Source: Sutterella sp. (GTDB taxonomy: Bacteria; Pseudomonadota; Gammaproteobacteria; Burkholderiales; Burkholderiaceae_F). Taken from it: a DNA stretch of 64,000 nt. The position numbers and the translations under genes were made by a program. Location: positions 1 to 64,000 of the forward strand of contig JAHHRH010000005.1 of the NCBI GenBank assembly GCA_020025915.1. Reading direction: 5' to 3'. Of this stretch, positions 8,884-17,927 are shown piece by piece. Under the pieces are notes generated by a model. The model was not told where the DNA came from and searched no databases. It worked only from the letters and a program-made list of their open reading frames with translations. The first letter of the stretch is position 1, and each line of letters starts with the position of its first letter.

Positions 8884-10968
8884 ATGACCACATCGCCCCA
8901 ACGCACCGAACAAGCCACAGGTGTCATCAAGCAAAACAAACTCGAGCCACTCGCCGTGCGCCTCGAGAAGCTAGGGCTTGTCCGCGACTGGGACTTTGTG
9001 TTGCATTTGCCGCTTCGCTATGAAAACGAAACGCGCATTCTGCCCATTGGATCGTTAACTACTGGCGCCTCCGTTCAAATCGAAGGCACAGTCACCGATC
9101 AGCGCTTTACGCATACGAACCGTGGCCAACAATTTATTGCCACCATTACTGACCAATCGGGCGAAATTACCGCCCGATTCATTCACTATTATCCGTCAGT
9201 CCAAAAGCAATTAGCCGTAGGACAACGTGTTCGACTCTATGGCGAACCACGTGAAGGCTTTTATGGAGGGTTAGAGTTTGTTCATCCTCGCATTAAGTCA
9301 GGTAAAACACTTGACGAAGCCCTGCCCCAAGCGCTCACACCGATCTATCCTGCTGGCGAAGGCATTCAACAGCGTTGGTTACGTAAGCGTATTGACCGCG
9401 CGCTCTTAGACCTCGACATTGTCGACCCTGTACCGAAAGCCATCCTTGAGCGGTTTGGGTTGCCTGGCTTACGCGAAGCCATCACGTATCTACACAACCC
9501 ACCGTCCAACGCTGACGTTGCCGGGTTGCAAGAGCATACGTGTCCTGCCTGGCGTCGTTTAATTTTTGATGAACTCCTTGCGCAGCAAATCACGCTTCGT
9601 GAAATGCGTGCCATTGCAAGCCATCGTCATTCGCCCAAGCTTGATGCGAGCTCAAAGCCGTTGACTGAACAATTTTTAAAGACACTCCCCTTTACGTTAA
9701 CCCAAGCACAGGTTCGCGTCACCGCTGAAATTTCAGCTGATCTTATGACGGATCGTCCCATGCATCGCTTGGTGCAAGGGGACGTTGGGAGTGGCAAAAC
9801 GATCGTCGCCGCCTTAGCAGCCTTACAAGCGATTGAATCAGGATACCAAGCGACGTTAATGGCGCCCACTGAAATTTTGGCTGAGCAACACTTTAATAAA
9901 ATTGCTGCTTGGCTCACGCCGCTGGGGATTCGAGTGACGTGGCTCACAGGACGCCTCAAAGCGAGTGAAAAAAACAAAGCACTCGAAGAGATTACGTCAG
10001 GTCAAGCCCAACTTGTCATCGGGACCCATGCCATCATTCAAGATCGTGTCCAATTTCCGAAACTAGGGCTCGCGATCGTGGACGAACAGCACCGCTTTGG
10101 AGTCTCGCAACGCTTAGCGCTACGCACACAAAATAAGACGGATGTCGCTCCGCATTTATTAATGCTCTCGGCCACCCCGATTCCTCGTACGCTTGCGATG
10201 AGCTATTTGGCTGACTTGGATGTCTCGATCATCGATGAGTTACCCCCAGGACGCACACCAGTCGTCACAAAGACCGTGCGTCTTGAGCGTAAAGACAATG
10301 TGCTCTCTGTGGTATTAGGTTCTGTCGCCGAGGGTCATCAAGTCTATTGGGTTTGTCCTTTGATTGAAGAAAGCGACAAACTTGACCTGACGCCCGCAAC
10401 TACCTGTCGCGATGAACTTCAAAGACGACTACCTAATCTCACCATTGGGCTTGTACACGGCGCGATGCCACCCGCTGAAAAAGAAGCCGTGATGAGCGAC
10501 TTCGTCAAAGGCATTACGCAAGTGCTTGTTGCGACCACAGTGATTGAAGTGGGCGTAGACGTTCCGAATGCGTCTTTGATGGTGATTGAGCACGCCGAAC
10601 GTTTTGGTTTAGCGCAACTCCATCAGTTACGAGGTCGCGTAGGGCGTGGTGCTACTCAGAGTGCTTGTATTTTGCTCTTTGGTGAAGACATCACACCAAA
10701 CGGCTGGGAGCGCCTCAAAATCCTTCGTGACTTTACGGATGGTTTTGAAATTGCCCGACGCGATTTACAAATGCGAGGTCCTGGCGAATTCTTGGGTGAG
10801 CGTCAGTCAGGGATGCCGCTTCTCAAGTTTGCTGATCTAGATCGAGATGAAACCCTTTTAGCAAGTGCTCAGATAGTCGCCACAGAATGGTTGCGAACAG
10901 ATCGTGCACGTGCACTTACGCATGCCCAGCGATGGTTTAACACCACGAGTGAATTCCTCGCGGCCTAA
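8884..10968 (+). CDS. recG: ATP-dependent DNA helicase RecG
   Basis: Branch-migration helicase that reverses stalled replication forks and processes Holliday junctions. The 694-residue protein has an N-terminal wedge/OB part, then superfamily 2 helicase motifs: Walker A GDVGSGKT at residues 299-306, DEQH at 400-403, SATPIPRTLA, and the C-terminal GRVGRG. The tail carries the RDLQMRGPGEFLGERQSG motif typical of RecG. Length is normal. It is followed by oxyR, a neighbour arrangement known in Burkholderiales. Confidence 0.96.
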   Translation: MTTSPQRTEQATGVIKQNKLEPLAVRLEKLGLVRDWDFVLHLPLRYENETRILPIGSLTTGASVQIEGTVTDQRFTHTNRGQQFIATITDQSGEITARFIHYYPSVQKQLAVGQRVRLYGEPREGFYGGLEFVHPRIKSGKTLDEALPQALTPIYPAGEGIQQRWLRKRIDRALLDLDIVDPVPKAILERFGLPGLREAITYLHNPPSNADVAGLQEHTCPAWRRLIFDELLAQQITLREMRAIASHRHSPKLDASSKPLTEQFLKTLPFTLTQAQVRVTAEISADLMTDRPMHRLVQGDVGSGKTIVAALAALQAIESGYQATLMAPTEILAEQHFNKIAAWLTPLGIRVTWLTGRLKASEKNKALEEITSGQAQLVIGTHAIIQDRVQFPKLGLAIVDEQHRFGVSQRLALRTQNKTDVAPHLLMLSATPIPRTLAMSYLADLDVSIIDELPPGRTPVVTKTVRLERKDNVLSVVLGSVAEGHQVYWVCPLIEESDKLDLTPATTCRDELQRRLPNLTIGLVHGAMPPAEKEAVMSDFVKGITQVLVATTVIEVGVDVPNASLMVIEHAERFGLAQLHQLRGRVGRGATQSACILLFGEDITPNGWERLKILRDFTDGFEIARRDLQMRGPGEFLGERQSGMPLLKFADLDRDETLLASAQIVATEWLRTDRARALTHAQRWFNTTSEFLAA

Positions 10969-11015
10969 TTTTTAAGTTTTTATACCCACCACCGATTCCA
11001 ACAAGGAGCACTGCC

Positions 11016-11960
11016 ATGACGCTAACTGAATTGAAATATGTCATCGCCGTTGCACGAGAAAAACACTTCGGACGCGCAGCTGAATCCTGCTTTGTCAGTC
11101 AACCTTCGCTTTCTGTTGCTATTAAAAAACTCGAAGAAGAGTTAGGCGTGGCTATTTTCGAGCGCCGTTCTCCTGATATTACCGTGACGCCTATTGGCGC
11201 TCAGGTCATTGAACAAGCGCAAAAAGTGTTGGAAGAAAGCCGCCTGATTACTGAAATTGCGTTGCGCGGTCAGGATCCATTGTCGGGTCCCTTACGTTTA
11301 GGCATGATTTATACGATCGCGCCCTACTTGATGCCAGAACTCATCGTGCAGATGTCAAGTAAAGCCCCGAAGATGCCACTTTATTTAGAAGAAACGTTCA
11401 CGGCCGACCTCGTTGAACAGTTGCGCACGGGCTTCATTGACGCTGCTATTATGGCCGACACTGTTACCGATACGGGCTTTATGACACAAGCGCTCTATCA
11501 AGAAAGTTTTGTCGTAGCGGTGCCCTCTCACCATCCTTGGGTGAACCGTAACTACATTGGACCACAAGAATTGCGTGACCAGACGATGTTGCTTTTGGGT
11601 GCGGGTCACTGCTTCCGCGATCAGATCATTGGGATCTGTCCTGACCTTGTTCGTAGCAATATTGGCCTAGCTGACGTGCAACGTACGGTTGAAGGCTCGA
11701 GCATTCAGACCATCTGTCACATGGTGGCCCAGGGGCTTGGCATCACGGTCTTACCCGCTTCTTGCGTGCCCTTCCTTCGAAGCAACGTCAATAGCATCAA
11801 GACCATCCCGTTTAAGAGCCCGTCTCCCAGCCGTCGCGTGATTTTGGCTTGGCGTAAGAGCTTTACGCGCACTCCTGCTATTGAAATGCTAGTGAAGGCC
11901 GTTCGCAATACGAACCTCAATGGTTGCTTCTACTTACAGGACGAACCTGTGGCGGACTAG
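11016..11960 (+). CDS. oxyR: Hydrogen peroxide sensor OxyR (LysR family)
   Basis: LysR-type activator that senses hydrogen peroxide through a reversible disulfide. An N-terminal winged helix (residues 1-60, FGRAAESCFVSQPSLS) is followed by the substrate-like domain. The segment GHCFRDQIIGIC places cysteines at 199 and 208, exactly the redox pair of E. coli OxyR, with the flanking GH and RDQ conserved. This makes OxyR much more likely than a generic LysR protein. ATG at 11016 follows AAGGAG. The nearest gene 3' of it is an AI-2E family transporter. Confidence 0.93.
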   Translation: MTLTELKYVIAVAREKHFGRAAESCFVSQPSLSVAIKKLEEELGVAIFERRSPDITVTPIGAQVIEQAQKVLEESRLITEIALRGQDPLSGPLRLGMIYTIAPYLMPELIVQMSSKAPKMPLYLEETFTADLVEQLRTGFIDAAIMADTVTDTGFMTQALYQESFVVAVPSHHPWVNRNYIGPQELRDQTMLLLGAGHCFRDQIIGICPDLVRSNIGLADVQRTVEGSSIQTICHMVAQGLGITVLPASCVPFLRSNVNSIKTIPFKSPSPSRRVILAWRKSFTRTPAIEMLVKAVRNTNLNGCFYLQDEPVAD

Positions 11961-12006
11961 TCCCCCTTTCGTCTTCAAACACCTTTGACACCACAAAGAC
12001 CGTCAT

Positions 12007-13245
12007 ATGACTACCGACGAAACCCCTCACCGTGAAACGTCGTCTGTTGAGCACTGCGACGACCACAAGGCGTCCAATCTGACGTCAGTGCTTTCATTTA
12101 GTGAACGCATTGACCTCCTCATTCGCGTCGTCCTGGCCTTCGCGGTCTCGATCGGTTGCTACTTCATTATTGAGCCCTTCTTAACGGCCATTGTGATTGC
12201 TGCCATTTTGGCTGTAGTCACCTGGCCTCTCTTTCAGCGCGCCCGCGTCTCCATGGGAGGCAATACGACCTTTCCAGCCATTTTGATGGTATTTTTGATC
12301 ATCGTAGGCGTCCTGATTCCAACGAGCTTCTTGCTTGTGGCTATTGCTCAGCAAATCCCCAAAGCGGTCGCCATCGTTCGTGAATGGGTTTCGAGTGGCT
12401 TTACGATTCCGTCAGCCATTGCTGAGATCCCCAAGATTGGCCCATGGTTACATGATCAATTGCTCTTTGCGATTGACCCGGCTTCTCTGTCGAGCACCCT
12501 TCAAAAGTTGCTCGAACCCATGTCCGCTTGGATTCTCAACACGGCAGTCAATGTGAGTCAAGGTCTCTTGCAATTAGCCTTGGTGACTTTCATCGTCTTT
12601 TTCTTCTACCGAGATGGTGCTTGGTTTGCTGATCGCATCAAAATGCTCATGCGCCGCGTGAGTGGCGAACTCTCCAACGAACTCACCAACATTTTGGTAA
12701 ACACCACACGTTCGGTCGTCTTTGGCTTATTAGGAACAGCCTTAGGTCAAGGCATTGTGGCTGGGATTGGCTTTTGGATTGCCGGGGTACCTGGCGTCCT
12801 CATGTTGAGCTTTATGGTCTTTGTACTTTCGATCGTCCCGGTGGGACCACCTTTGATTTGGGGACCGGCGGCCATCTGGCTCTATTCAAATAGCGAACCT
12901 GGCATGGCCGCCTTTCTCGTGGTTTGGGGTACATTAGCGATTTCAAGCGTCGATAACTTCTTAAAACCCATTCTCATTGCTCGAGGCTCTTCGTTACCGC
13001 TTGCGCTCATTTTCCTTGGCGTCTTTGGTGGCGTGATCGCCTTTGGATTCTTGGGGCTGATTTTGGGACCGATTCTGCTTGCGATCGGTCTCTCGATGTT
13101 GCAGGCTTGGTTACGTAATCCGAACCTTGTTCGAAAACTGCAAGCCCGCCAGAAACGAAGCAAAACCCCATATCGTCTCAAAACTAAGGGAAACTCCTCA
13201 GGAGAAAAGGATACTCACCCTCAACCAACGGACGAAGAAAAATAA
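12007..13245 (+). CDS. AI-2E family transporter (PerM/YdiK-like)
   Basis: Polytopic inner-membrane protein of 412 residues with six to eight hydrophobic segments in the usual arrangement: paired helices near residues 30-75, one near 95-115, then a cluster from about 200 to 365. The family motif VPVGPPLIWGPAAIWL is followed by a GVFGGVIAFGFLGLILGP segment. Members have been linked to autoinducer-2 export or ion transport, but the substrate of this one is unknown. The C-terminal tail is basic and the first 30 residues are polar. Confidence 0.85.
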   Translation: MTTDETPHRETSSVEHCDDHKASNLTSVLSFSERIDLLIRVVLAFAVSIGCYFIIEPFLTAIVIAAILAVVTWPLFQRARVSMGGNTTFPAILMVFLIIVGVLIPTSFLLVAIAQQIPKAVAIVREWVSSGFTIPSAIAEIPKIGPWLHDQLLFAIDPASLSSTLQKLLEPMSAWILNTAVNVSQGLLQLALVTFIVFFFYRDGAWFADRIKMLMRRVSGELSNELTNILVNTTRSVVFGLLGTALGQGIVAGIGFWIAGVPGVLMLSFMVFVLSIVPVGPPLIWGPAAIWLYSNSEPGMAAFLVVWGTLAISSVDNFLKPILIARGSSLPLALIFLGVFGGVIAFGFLGLILGPILLAIGLSMLQAWLRNPNLVRKLQARQKRSKTPYRLKTKGNSSGEKDTHPQPTDEEK

Positions 13246-13258
13246 CGCTTATTTATCA

Positions 13259-13288
13259 AGAGGTTGAGAAGACTCAACCTCTTTTTTT
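13259..13288 (+). terminator. Rho-independent terminator
   Basis: AGAGGTTGAG-AAGA-CTCAACCTCT followed by seven T residues, 14 bases past the AI-2E transporter stop. It ends the ridA-recG-oxyR-transporter direction. Confidence 0.92.
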
Positions 13289-13460
13289 ATGGCATTTCTT
13301 AACAAGGTGTCACTCCATTGGCTTACGTAAAAACCTTCAGGCGTTCGCTAAATCAGTGAGGCATACTAAGTGTATTAAGACTTTAGAGTAGAGTGATGTG
13401 CCTACGTCACACGACTCTTAAAAATAAAAAGTATCCAACCGATGGATTAGGGAGTTTCCT

Positions 13461-14729
13461 ATGACCATGCTCAGCTGGGTTGCCATTGCCGTGATTATTG
13501 CCACGGTTTGGGCCCTTATCAAACGTTATGAAACACGACTCGTGCTTATTGCTGCTGGCCTTTTCCTTTGCGTCATTAGCCTCACGCCGATGGCTGGTCT
13601 CAACGCCTTTGGCAAGTCCATGACCAACGGTTCTCTCATTATGGCCATTTGCGGCTCGATGGGTTTTGCTTTTACGGCCAAATACACACAATGTGATCGT
13701 TCCCTCGTTCACTATCTCGCTACCCCGATTCGGGGGCTCGGTATCTTCCTTATCCCAGTTTGCACGGCGTTGACCTTCTTCGTCAACATCGCCATTCCGT
13801 CCGCTGCTGGTTGTTCTGCTGCTGTCGGTTCGACGCTCATTCCGGTGATGCTCCGCGCTGGCATTAAGCCCGCTGCAGCTGCAGCTGCCATTCTCGGTGG
13901 TACGATCGGTTCCTACCTCAGTCCAGGTACGTCCCACAACCCGTATGTGGCTAAAATGGCCAACATGGATGTGATGGACTTCATTGGCTTCCATATGCCC
14001 TACTCCCTGATGTGCGGCGCCATCATTGTCGTCGGTATCCTTATCGTTGCGTTCCTCTTTGGTGACCACAAGGGTGACGCCAACGCTCAGGTTGACGAAT
14101 CTAAGCTTCAGTCTCAAGACGACTTTCACCCGTCACCGCTTAAGGCTCTTATCCCGATCGTTCCGATCGTTATCCTCGTCGTGGGTAACCTCTGGATTCC
14201 CGAAATCAAGATGGGCGTTGCCCAGGCCATGTTGATCGGTGCGATCTGTGCCCTCGCTGTTGCTCGTGCCAACCCGCAGACTTTCACGAAGGAATTCTTC
14301 AACGGTATGGGTAGTGGCTATGCCAACGTGATGGGTATCATCATCGCCGCTGGTGTGTTCGCCGCCGGTCTTCGTTCTTCCGGTCTTATCGACTGCGCCA
14401 TTGCTGCCCTTAAGGATTCCAACGAATTCGCTCGTTGGGGCGCTTCCATTGGCCCATGGCTGATGGGGGTGATCACTGGTTCTGGTGACGCTGCTACCCT
14501 CGCCTTTAACGAAACAGTTACCCCGCATGCTCAGGAATTCGGTATGTCTATCCATGGCTTGGGTGGTCTTGCCTTCCTTTGCGGTGCTCTCGGTCGTACG
14601 ATGTCCCCGCTTGCTGGCGCCTGCATTTTGGTGTCTGGTATTGCGATGGTTAGCCCGATCGAAGTTATTAAGCGTACGGCACTTCCTTGCTTCGTCGCTG
14701 TGATTTGCTGCGCACTCTTGATGGTTTGA
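13461..14729 (+). CDS. dcuC: Anaerobic C4-dicarboxylate transporter, DcuC family
   Basis: Membrane carrier of 422 residues related to DcuC, which mainly exports succinate during fermentation or anaerobic respiration. Family features include the FFVNIAIPSAAGCSAAVGSTLIPVM region, AAAAAILGGTIGSYLSPGTS, the AAGVFAAGLRSSGLI helix, TGSGDAATLAF, and near the end GALGRTMSPLAGACI and SPIEVIKRTALP. GGGAG lies just before ATG 13461. Together with dcuA at 1.8 kb, the window encodes two distinct Dcu carriers, fitting an aspartate/fumarate-based metabolism. Substrate is inferred from family. Confidence 0.85.
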   Translation: MTMLSWVAIAVIIATVWALIKRYETRLVLIAAGLFLCVISLTPMAGLNAFGKSMTNGSLIMAICGSMGFAFTAKYTQCDRSLVHYLATPIRGLGIFLIPVCTALTFFVNIAIPSAAGCSAAVGSTLIPVMLRAGIKPAAAAAAILGGTIGSYLSPGTSHNPYVAKMANMDVMDFIGFHMPYSLMCGAIIVVGILIVAFLFGDHKGDANAQVDESKLQSQDDFHPSPLKALIPIVPIVILVVGNLWIPEIKMGVAQAMLIGAICALAVARANPQTFTKEFFNGMGSGYANVMGIIIAAGVFAAGLRSSGLIDCAIAALKDSNEFARWGASIGPWLMGVITGSGDAATLAFNETVTPHAQEFGMSIHGLGGLAFLCGALGRTMSPLAGACILVSGIAMVSPIEVIKRTALPCFVAVICCALLMV

Positions 14730-14793
14730 TCCTTAGTTAACTCACAACGAAAAGCCGTTCTCCTCTCATCCTTGAATCAAGAATGGCTCTACT

Positions 14794-14830
14794 AAAAAAG
14801 GTCGACTTCTGACGTGAAGCCGACCTTTTT
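14794..14830. terminator. Bidirectional terminator between dcuC and orn
   Basis: AAAAAGGTCG-A-CTTC and GAAG-C-CGACCTTTTT form a stem with an A-run on one side and a T-run on the other. It can serve dcuC (plus) and orn (minus), which converge here. Confidence 0.9.
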
Positions 14831-14856
14831 GTTTGTGCTTAAGTCGCGACCGCGTC

Positions 14857-15426
14857 TTAGATCTTCATGATTGTTTCGCGGTAGTACTGCAACTCTTCGA
14901 TACTATCTTCAATATCGGAGAGCGCTTGGTGTTTCGTCGCCTTTTGAACATTGCGAATATGTTCAGGTGCCCAACGACGGGTCAACTCCTTTAAGGTCGA
15001 CACGTCTAGATAGCGATAGTGGAAATACTTTTCTAAGTTCGGCAACCAACGAGCCATAAAGCGGCGGTCCTGGCCAATGGTATTGCCACACATCGGGCTT
15101 TTGCCTTCAGGCACGAAACGACGGAACGTTTCAATAAAGATTTGTTCGCAAGCTACTTCGTCAATCGTACTTTCTTTGACACGACGAACAAGGCCAGAGC
15201 GCGTATGCGTATCGGTATTCCACTCGTCCATGCCGTTAAGGATGTCGTCCGACTGATGAATGGCAACCACTGGGCCCTTATGCAAAATATTGAGATGCTT
15301 GTCGGTAATGATCGCTGCGACTTCAATCACACGATTGACTTCAGGCTGAAGCCCCGTCATTTCCATATCAATCCAAATCAGATTGTCGTCCGAGTAGGAC
15401 GGATCTCGTTCAATAGTATTCGTCAT
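14857..15426 (-). CDS. orn: Oligoribonuclease
   Basis: DEDDh 3'-5' exoribonuclease that degrades two- to five-nucleotide RNAs, including pGpG from cyclic-di-GMP breakdown. The 189-residue protein has IDMEMTGL for the first two acidic residues, the MDEWNTDTHTRSGL region, and the C-terminal KHQALSDIEDSIEELQYYR containing the catalytic His-Asp. The first dozen residues extend beyond the typical start, but ATG at 15426 is the only suitable one. It is divergent from the M48 peptidase and rsgA, a known neighbourhood. Confidence 0.95.
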   Translation of the reverse strand: MTNTIERDPSYSDDNLIWIDMEMTGLQPEVNRVIEVAAIITDKHLNILHKGPVVAIHQSDDILNGMDEWNTDTHTRSGLVRRVKESTIDEVACEQIFIETFRRFVPEGKSPMCGNTIGQDRRFMARWLPNLEKYFHYRYLDVSTLKELTRRWAPEHIRNVQKATKHQALSDIEDSIEELQYYRETIMKI

Positions 15427-15551
15427 GCGTTCTATTCACTAAAGTTCATTTAGGAGCCATATCTCCTTAAGGTTGGACTATCCGCACCTAAAGATGATCA
15501 GCCATAATATAAGGATTATCGTCTTTTTATGTTTGATTCGTACACTCACAC

Positions 15552-16883
15552 ATGATCTCCGTTTCTGCGAGTCTGATTGAACACACATTTTTGAGTATCC
15601 TCGTCCTCTATGTGACGCTCGAATGTGCGCTCACCATCATGCAAACACGCGCGGCCGAAAGAGCCTGCGTGTCTGTCCCCTGTGGGTTCGAATCAAAGCT
15701 CTCGTTAGCTGCCGTCCGTAAGGCCGCGGACTATACAGGTGAGCTTGCCCAAGCCAACTTACTCTTAACGGTGATGGGCGCCGCCTTTGCTCTTTTCATG
15801 ACCTATGGCAATGGGCTTAACCTACTGACAATTTTCACTGAGACGCTTTTGGGACCAAGCATTCTTTCTCAATGGGTGCTTTTGAGCGCCATCGTGCTTT
15901 TAATGATGCTCATCGAGCTCCCTTTTGGTTGGTGGGCTAGGTTTCGTGTCAAAGAGCGTTATGGCTATATGAGAGAACCACGCATCCATTGGCTCAAGCG
16001 TACGCTCGCTGAAGCCCTATGGGGATGGGCTCTCTTTATGCCTTTTACGGCCTTTTTTTTGGTACTCTTTGAGTACGTCGGCCAACGTTGGTGGCTCGTT
16101 GCCTGGGGATTGTGGTGCATTTATTTGATTTGGCGTTGGCTTTTTGCGCGCGTTGAAGGCATCTTTTGGGCACGGCGGTCACACCCCTTTAGTCAACCCG
16201 AGACTGTCGAAAAAGTACGTGACCTTTTGCTAGCCCATAACCTCGTTATGACTGACATGATCGTGATGACACGACCTGCCTCTTGGGACCACAGCAATGT
16301 AGTGCTTGCAGGTTGGGGGCGTCAACGTCGCGTGGTCGTCTTTGCGCACGTTGCCAGACTCCTTGCTGAAGACGAACTCCTTGCTATCGTGGCTCACGAA
16401 ATTGGGCACATTCGTCATCGGCATGCCTTTGTGCGCTTATTTATTCATGCAACACTCTCTTTTGCATGTTGTGCCTTGGCGGGTTGGGGTGCCACTCAAG
16501 ACCTCTTTTTTGAAGGCTTCAACTATTCACCCATGTTGACGTCACACCATAGTGGGACGCATGCGGGCTACGTCTTGGCGTTAGCATTGGTGACTTTTCC
16601 GGTACTCCTTTACCCTGTGAGCCCCTTAGTGAATTTTTTCTCACGTCTTTTGCAGTATGACGCGGACCGTTATGCGGTGCACGCAGTTGGCCGTCATGCG
16701 ATGATGCGCGCCTTGGTGCGTTTACATCGTGATTATTCAACCTCACTCACACCGTCACGGCTTTATTCGCTTTTTCACTATCGTCGACCTCATGCTGGGA
16801 TGCGCGTCGCAAGCCTTCTCAACTACAAAGACCTGTCGCCCGATGACGTACAATCAACCCACACAGTAACCACTTCATCCTAA
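15552..16883 (+). CDS. M48-family membrane metalloprotease (Ste24-like)
   Basis: Integral membrane peptidase of 443 residues with hydrophobic helices at about 75-95, 105-125, 160-205 and again around the active site. The zinc motif HEIGH is at residues 282-286. The third ligand is normally the glutamate of an ExxAD motif; here the matching segment reads SRLLQYDAD, with glutamine at 368 where glutamate is expected. The N-terminal domain resembles Ste24/CAAX protease N-termini. It lies between orn and rsgA as in other Burkholderiales and 13 bases before rsgA. It may have altered or lost activity. Confidence 0.8.
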   Translation: MISVSASLIEHTFLSILVLYVTLECALTIMQTRAAERACVSVPCGFESKLSLAAVRKAADYTGELAQANLLLTVMGAAFALFMTYGNGLNLLTIFTETLLGPSILSQWVLLSAIVLLMMLIELPFGWWARFRVKERYGYMREPRIHWLKRTLAEALWGWALFMPFTAFFLVLFEYVGQRWWLVAWGLWCIYLIWRWLFARVEGIFWARRSHPFSQPETVEKVRDLLLAHNLVMTDMIVMTRPASWDHSNVVLAGWGRQRRVVVFAHVARLLAEDELLAIVAHEIGHIRHRHAFVRLFIHATLSFACCALAGWGATQDLFFEGFNYSPMLTSHHSGTHAGYVLALALVTFPVLLYPVSPLVNFFSRLLQYDADRYAVHAVGRHAMMRALVRLHRDYSTSLTPSRLYSLFHYRRPHAGMRVASLLNYKDLSPDDVQSTHTVTTSS

Positions 16884-16896
16884 CCACGGAATTTTC

Positions 16897-17856
16897 ATGG
16901 CTTCTAAAAAACCTTCGCGTAAAGCGAACAAATCCGATCGTCAAGTTGTGACTGAACCTCTTTTGTTGGGGCGCGTCACAGCCAGCCACGGTCGACACTA
17001 CTTTGTGACCTTAGAGGACGGTACGCTTCTTGAGGCCCATCGCCGTGGTAAAAAAGGGGATGTTGTCGTAGGCGATATTGTGCATTGCACGGAGCCCGTC
17101 TCTGGGGTATCGGCCATTGAAAGCATTGAAGATCGCTGCAATTTGCTTTATCGCTCCGACGAATGGCGCATCAAGTCGCTCGCTTCAAATATCGACCTTG
17201 TCTGTATTGTTTTTGCATCTCGCCCAACCTTTAACCCGTGGTTTATTTGGAAGGCATTACTGGCCGCCCATCAGGCAGGCATTCCTGCGCTCGTCATTCG
17301 TAATAAGGATGAACTTGAAGAAGGCGCAGAAGACGCAGAAATCGCGTGCCAACTCCTTGAACACATCAGACACGATGTCATCAGCGTGTCGGCGCAAGCG
17401 CGCCCTGAAGAAACCCGTCAACGTTTGATCGAACGCCTCTCAGGACGCGCGAGTTTGCTCGTTGGTCAATCTGGCATGGGTAAATCGACCATCTTGAATC
17501 TTTTGGTGCCACACGCTCAAGCAGCCACCCGAGAATTCTCAGAAGCCCTCAACTTAGGTAAACAAACGACCACAGCCGCCCGTTGGTATAGTGCAGCTGA
17601 TGACGATTGGCAGGGTGCCCTCATTGACACCCCGGGCTTTCAGGAATTTGGGCTAGCTCACTTGTCACTCAACGACATTTTGCGCGCCATGCCAGATATT
17701 GCTGAACACGTGGACGGGTGCCGCTTCTTTAATTGTCGTCATCTTGAAGAACCCGGTTGCTCGGTCAAAGCAGCGGTCGAAGAAGGTTACATCTCTGAAG
17801 CACGTTACGATTTTTATCGTTCGCTTGCCGTGCACGCAGACACGCTACCTCTTTAG
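16897..17856 (+). CDS. rsgA: Small-subunit ribosome GTPase RsgA
   Basis: Circularly permuted GTPase that helps late 30S maturation and release of RbfA. N-terminal OB fold (about residues 23-90), then G motifs in permuted order: IRNKDEL (NKxD), GQSGMGKST at 190-198 (Walker A), DTPGFQEFGL (DxxG). A C-terminal zinc module contains CRFFNCRHLEEPGC. Length of 319 residues is normal. The M48 peptidase gene ends 13 bases upstream, so they are likely in one transcript. Confidence 0.95.
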   Translation: MASKKPSRKANKSDRQVVTEPLLLGRVTASHGRHYFVTLEDGTLLEAHRRGKKGDVVVGDIVHCTEPVSGVSAIESIEDRCNLLYRSDEWRIKSLASNIDLVCIVFASRPTFNPWFIWKALLAAHQAGIPALVIRNKDELEEGAEDAEIACQLLEHIRHDVISVSAQARPEETRQRLIERLSGRASLLVGQSGMGKSTILNLLVPHAQAATREFSEALNLGKQTTTAARWYSAADDDWQGALIDTPGFQEFGLAHLSLNDILRAMPDIAEHVDGCRFFNCRHLEEPGCSVKAAVEEGYISEARYDFYRSLAVHADTLPL

Positions 17857-17927
17857 GCGTAATGATCGACGCTCGCAATTCCTATAGAATGATTTTTCGG
17901 TCTTTCCTTTTCAAGTCCTGAGATCTC

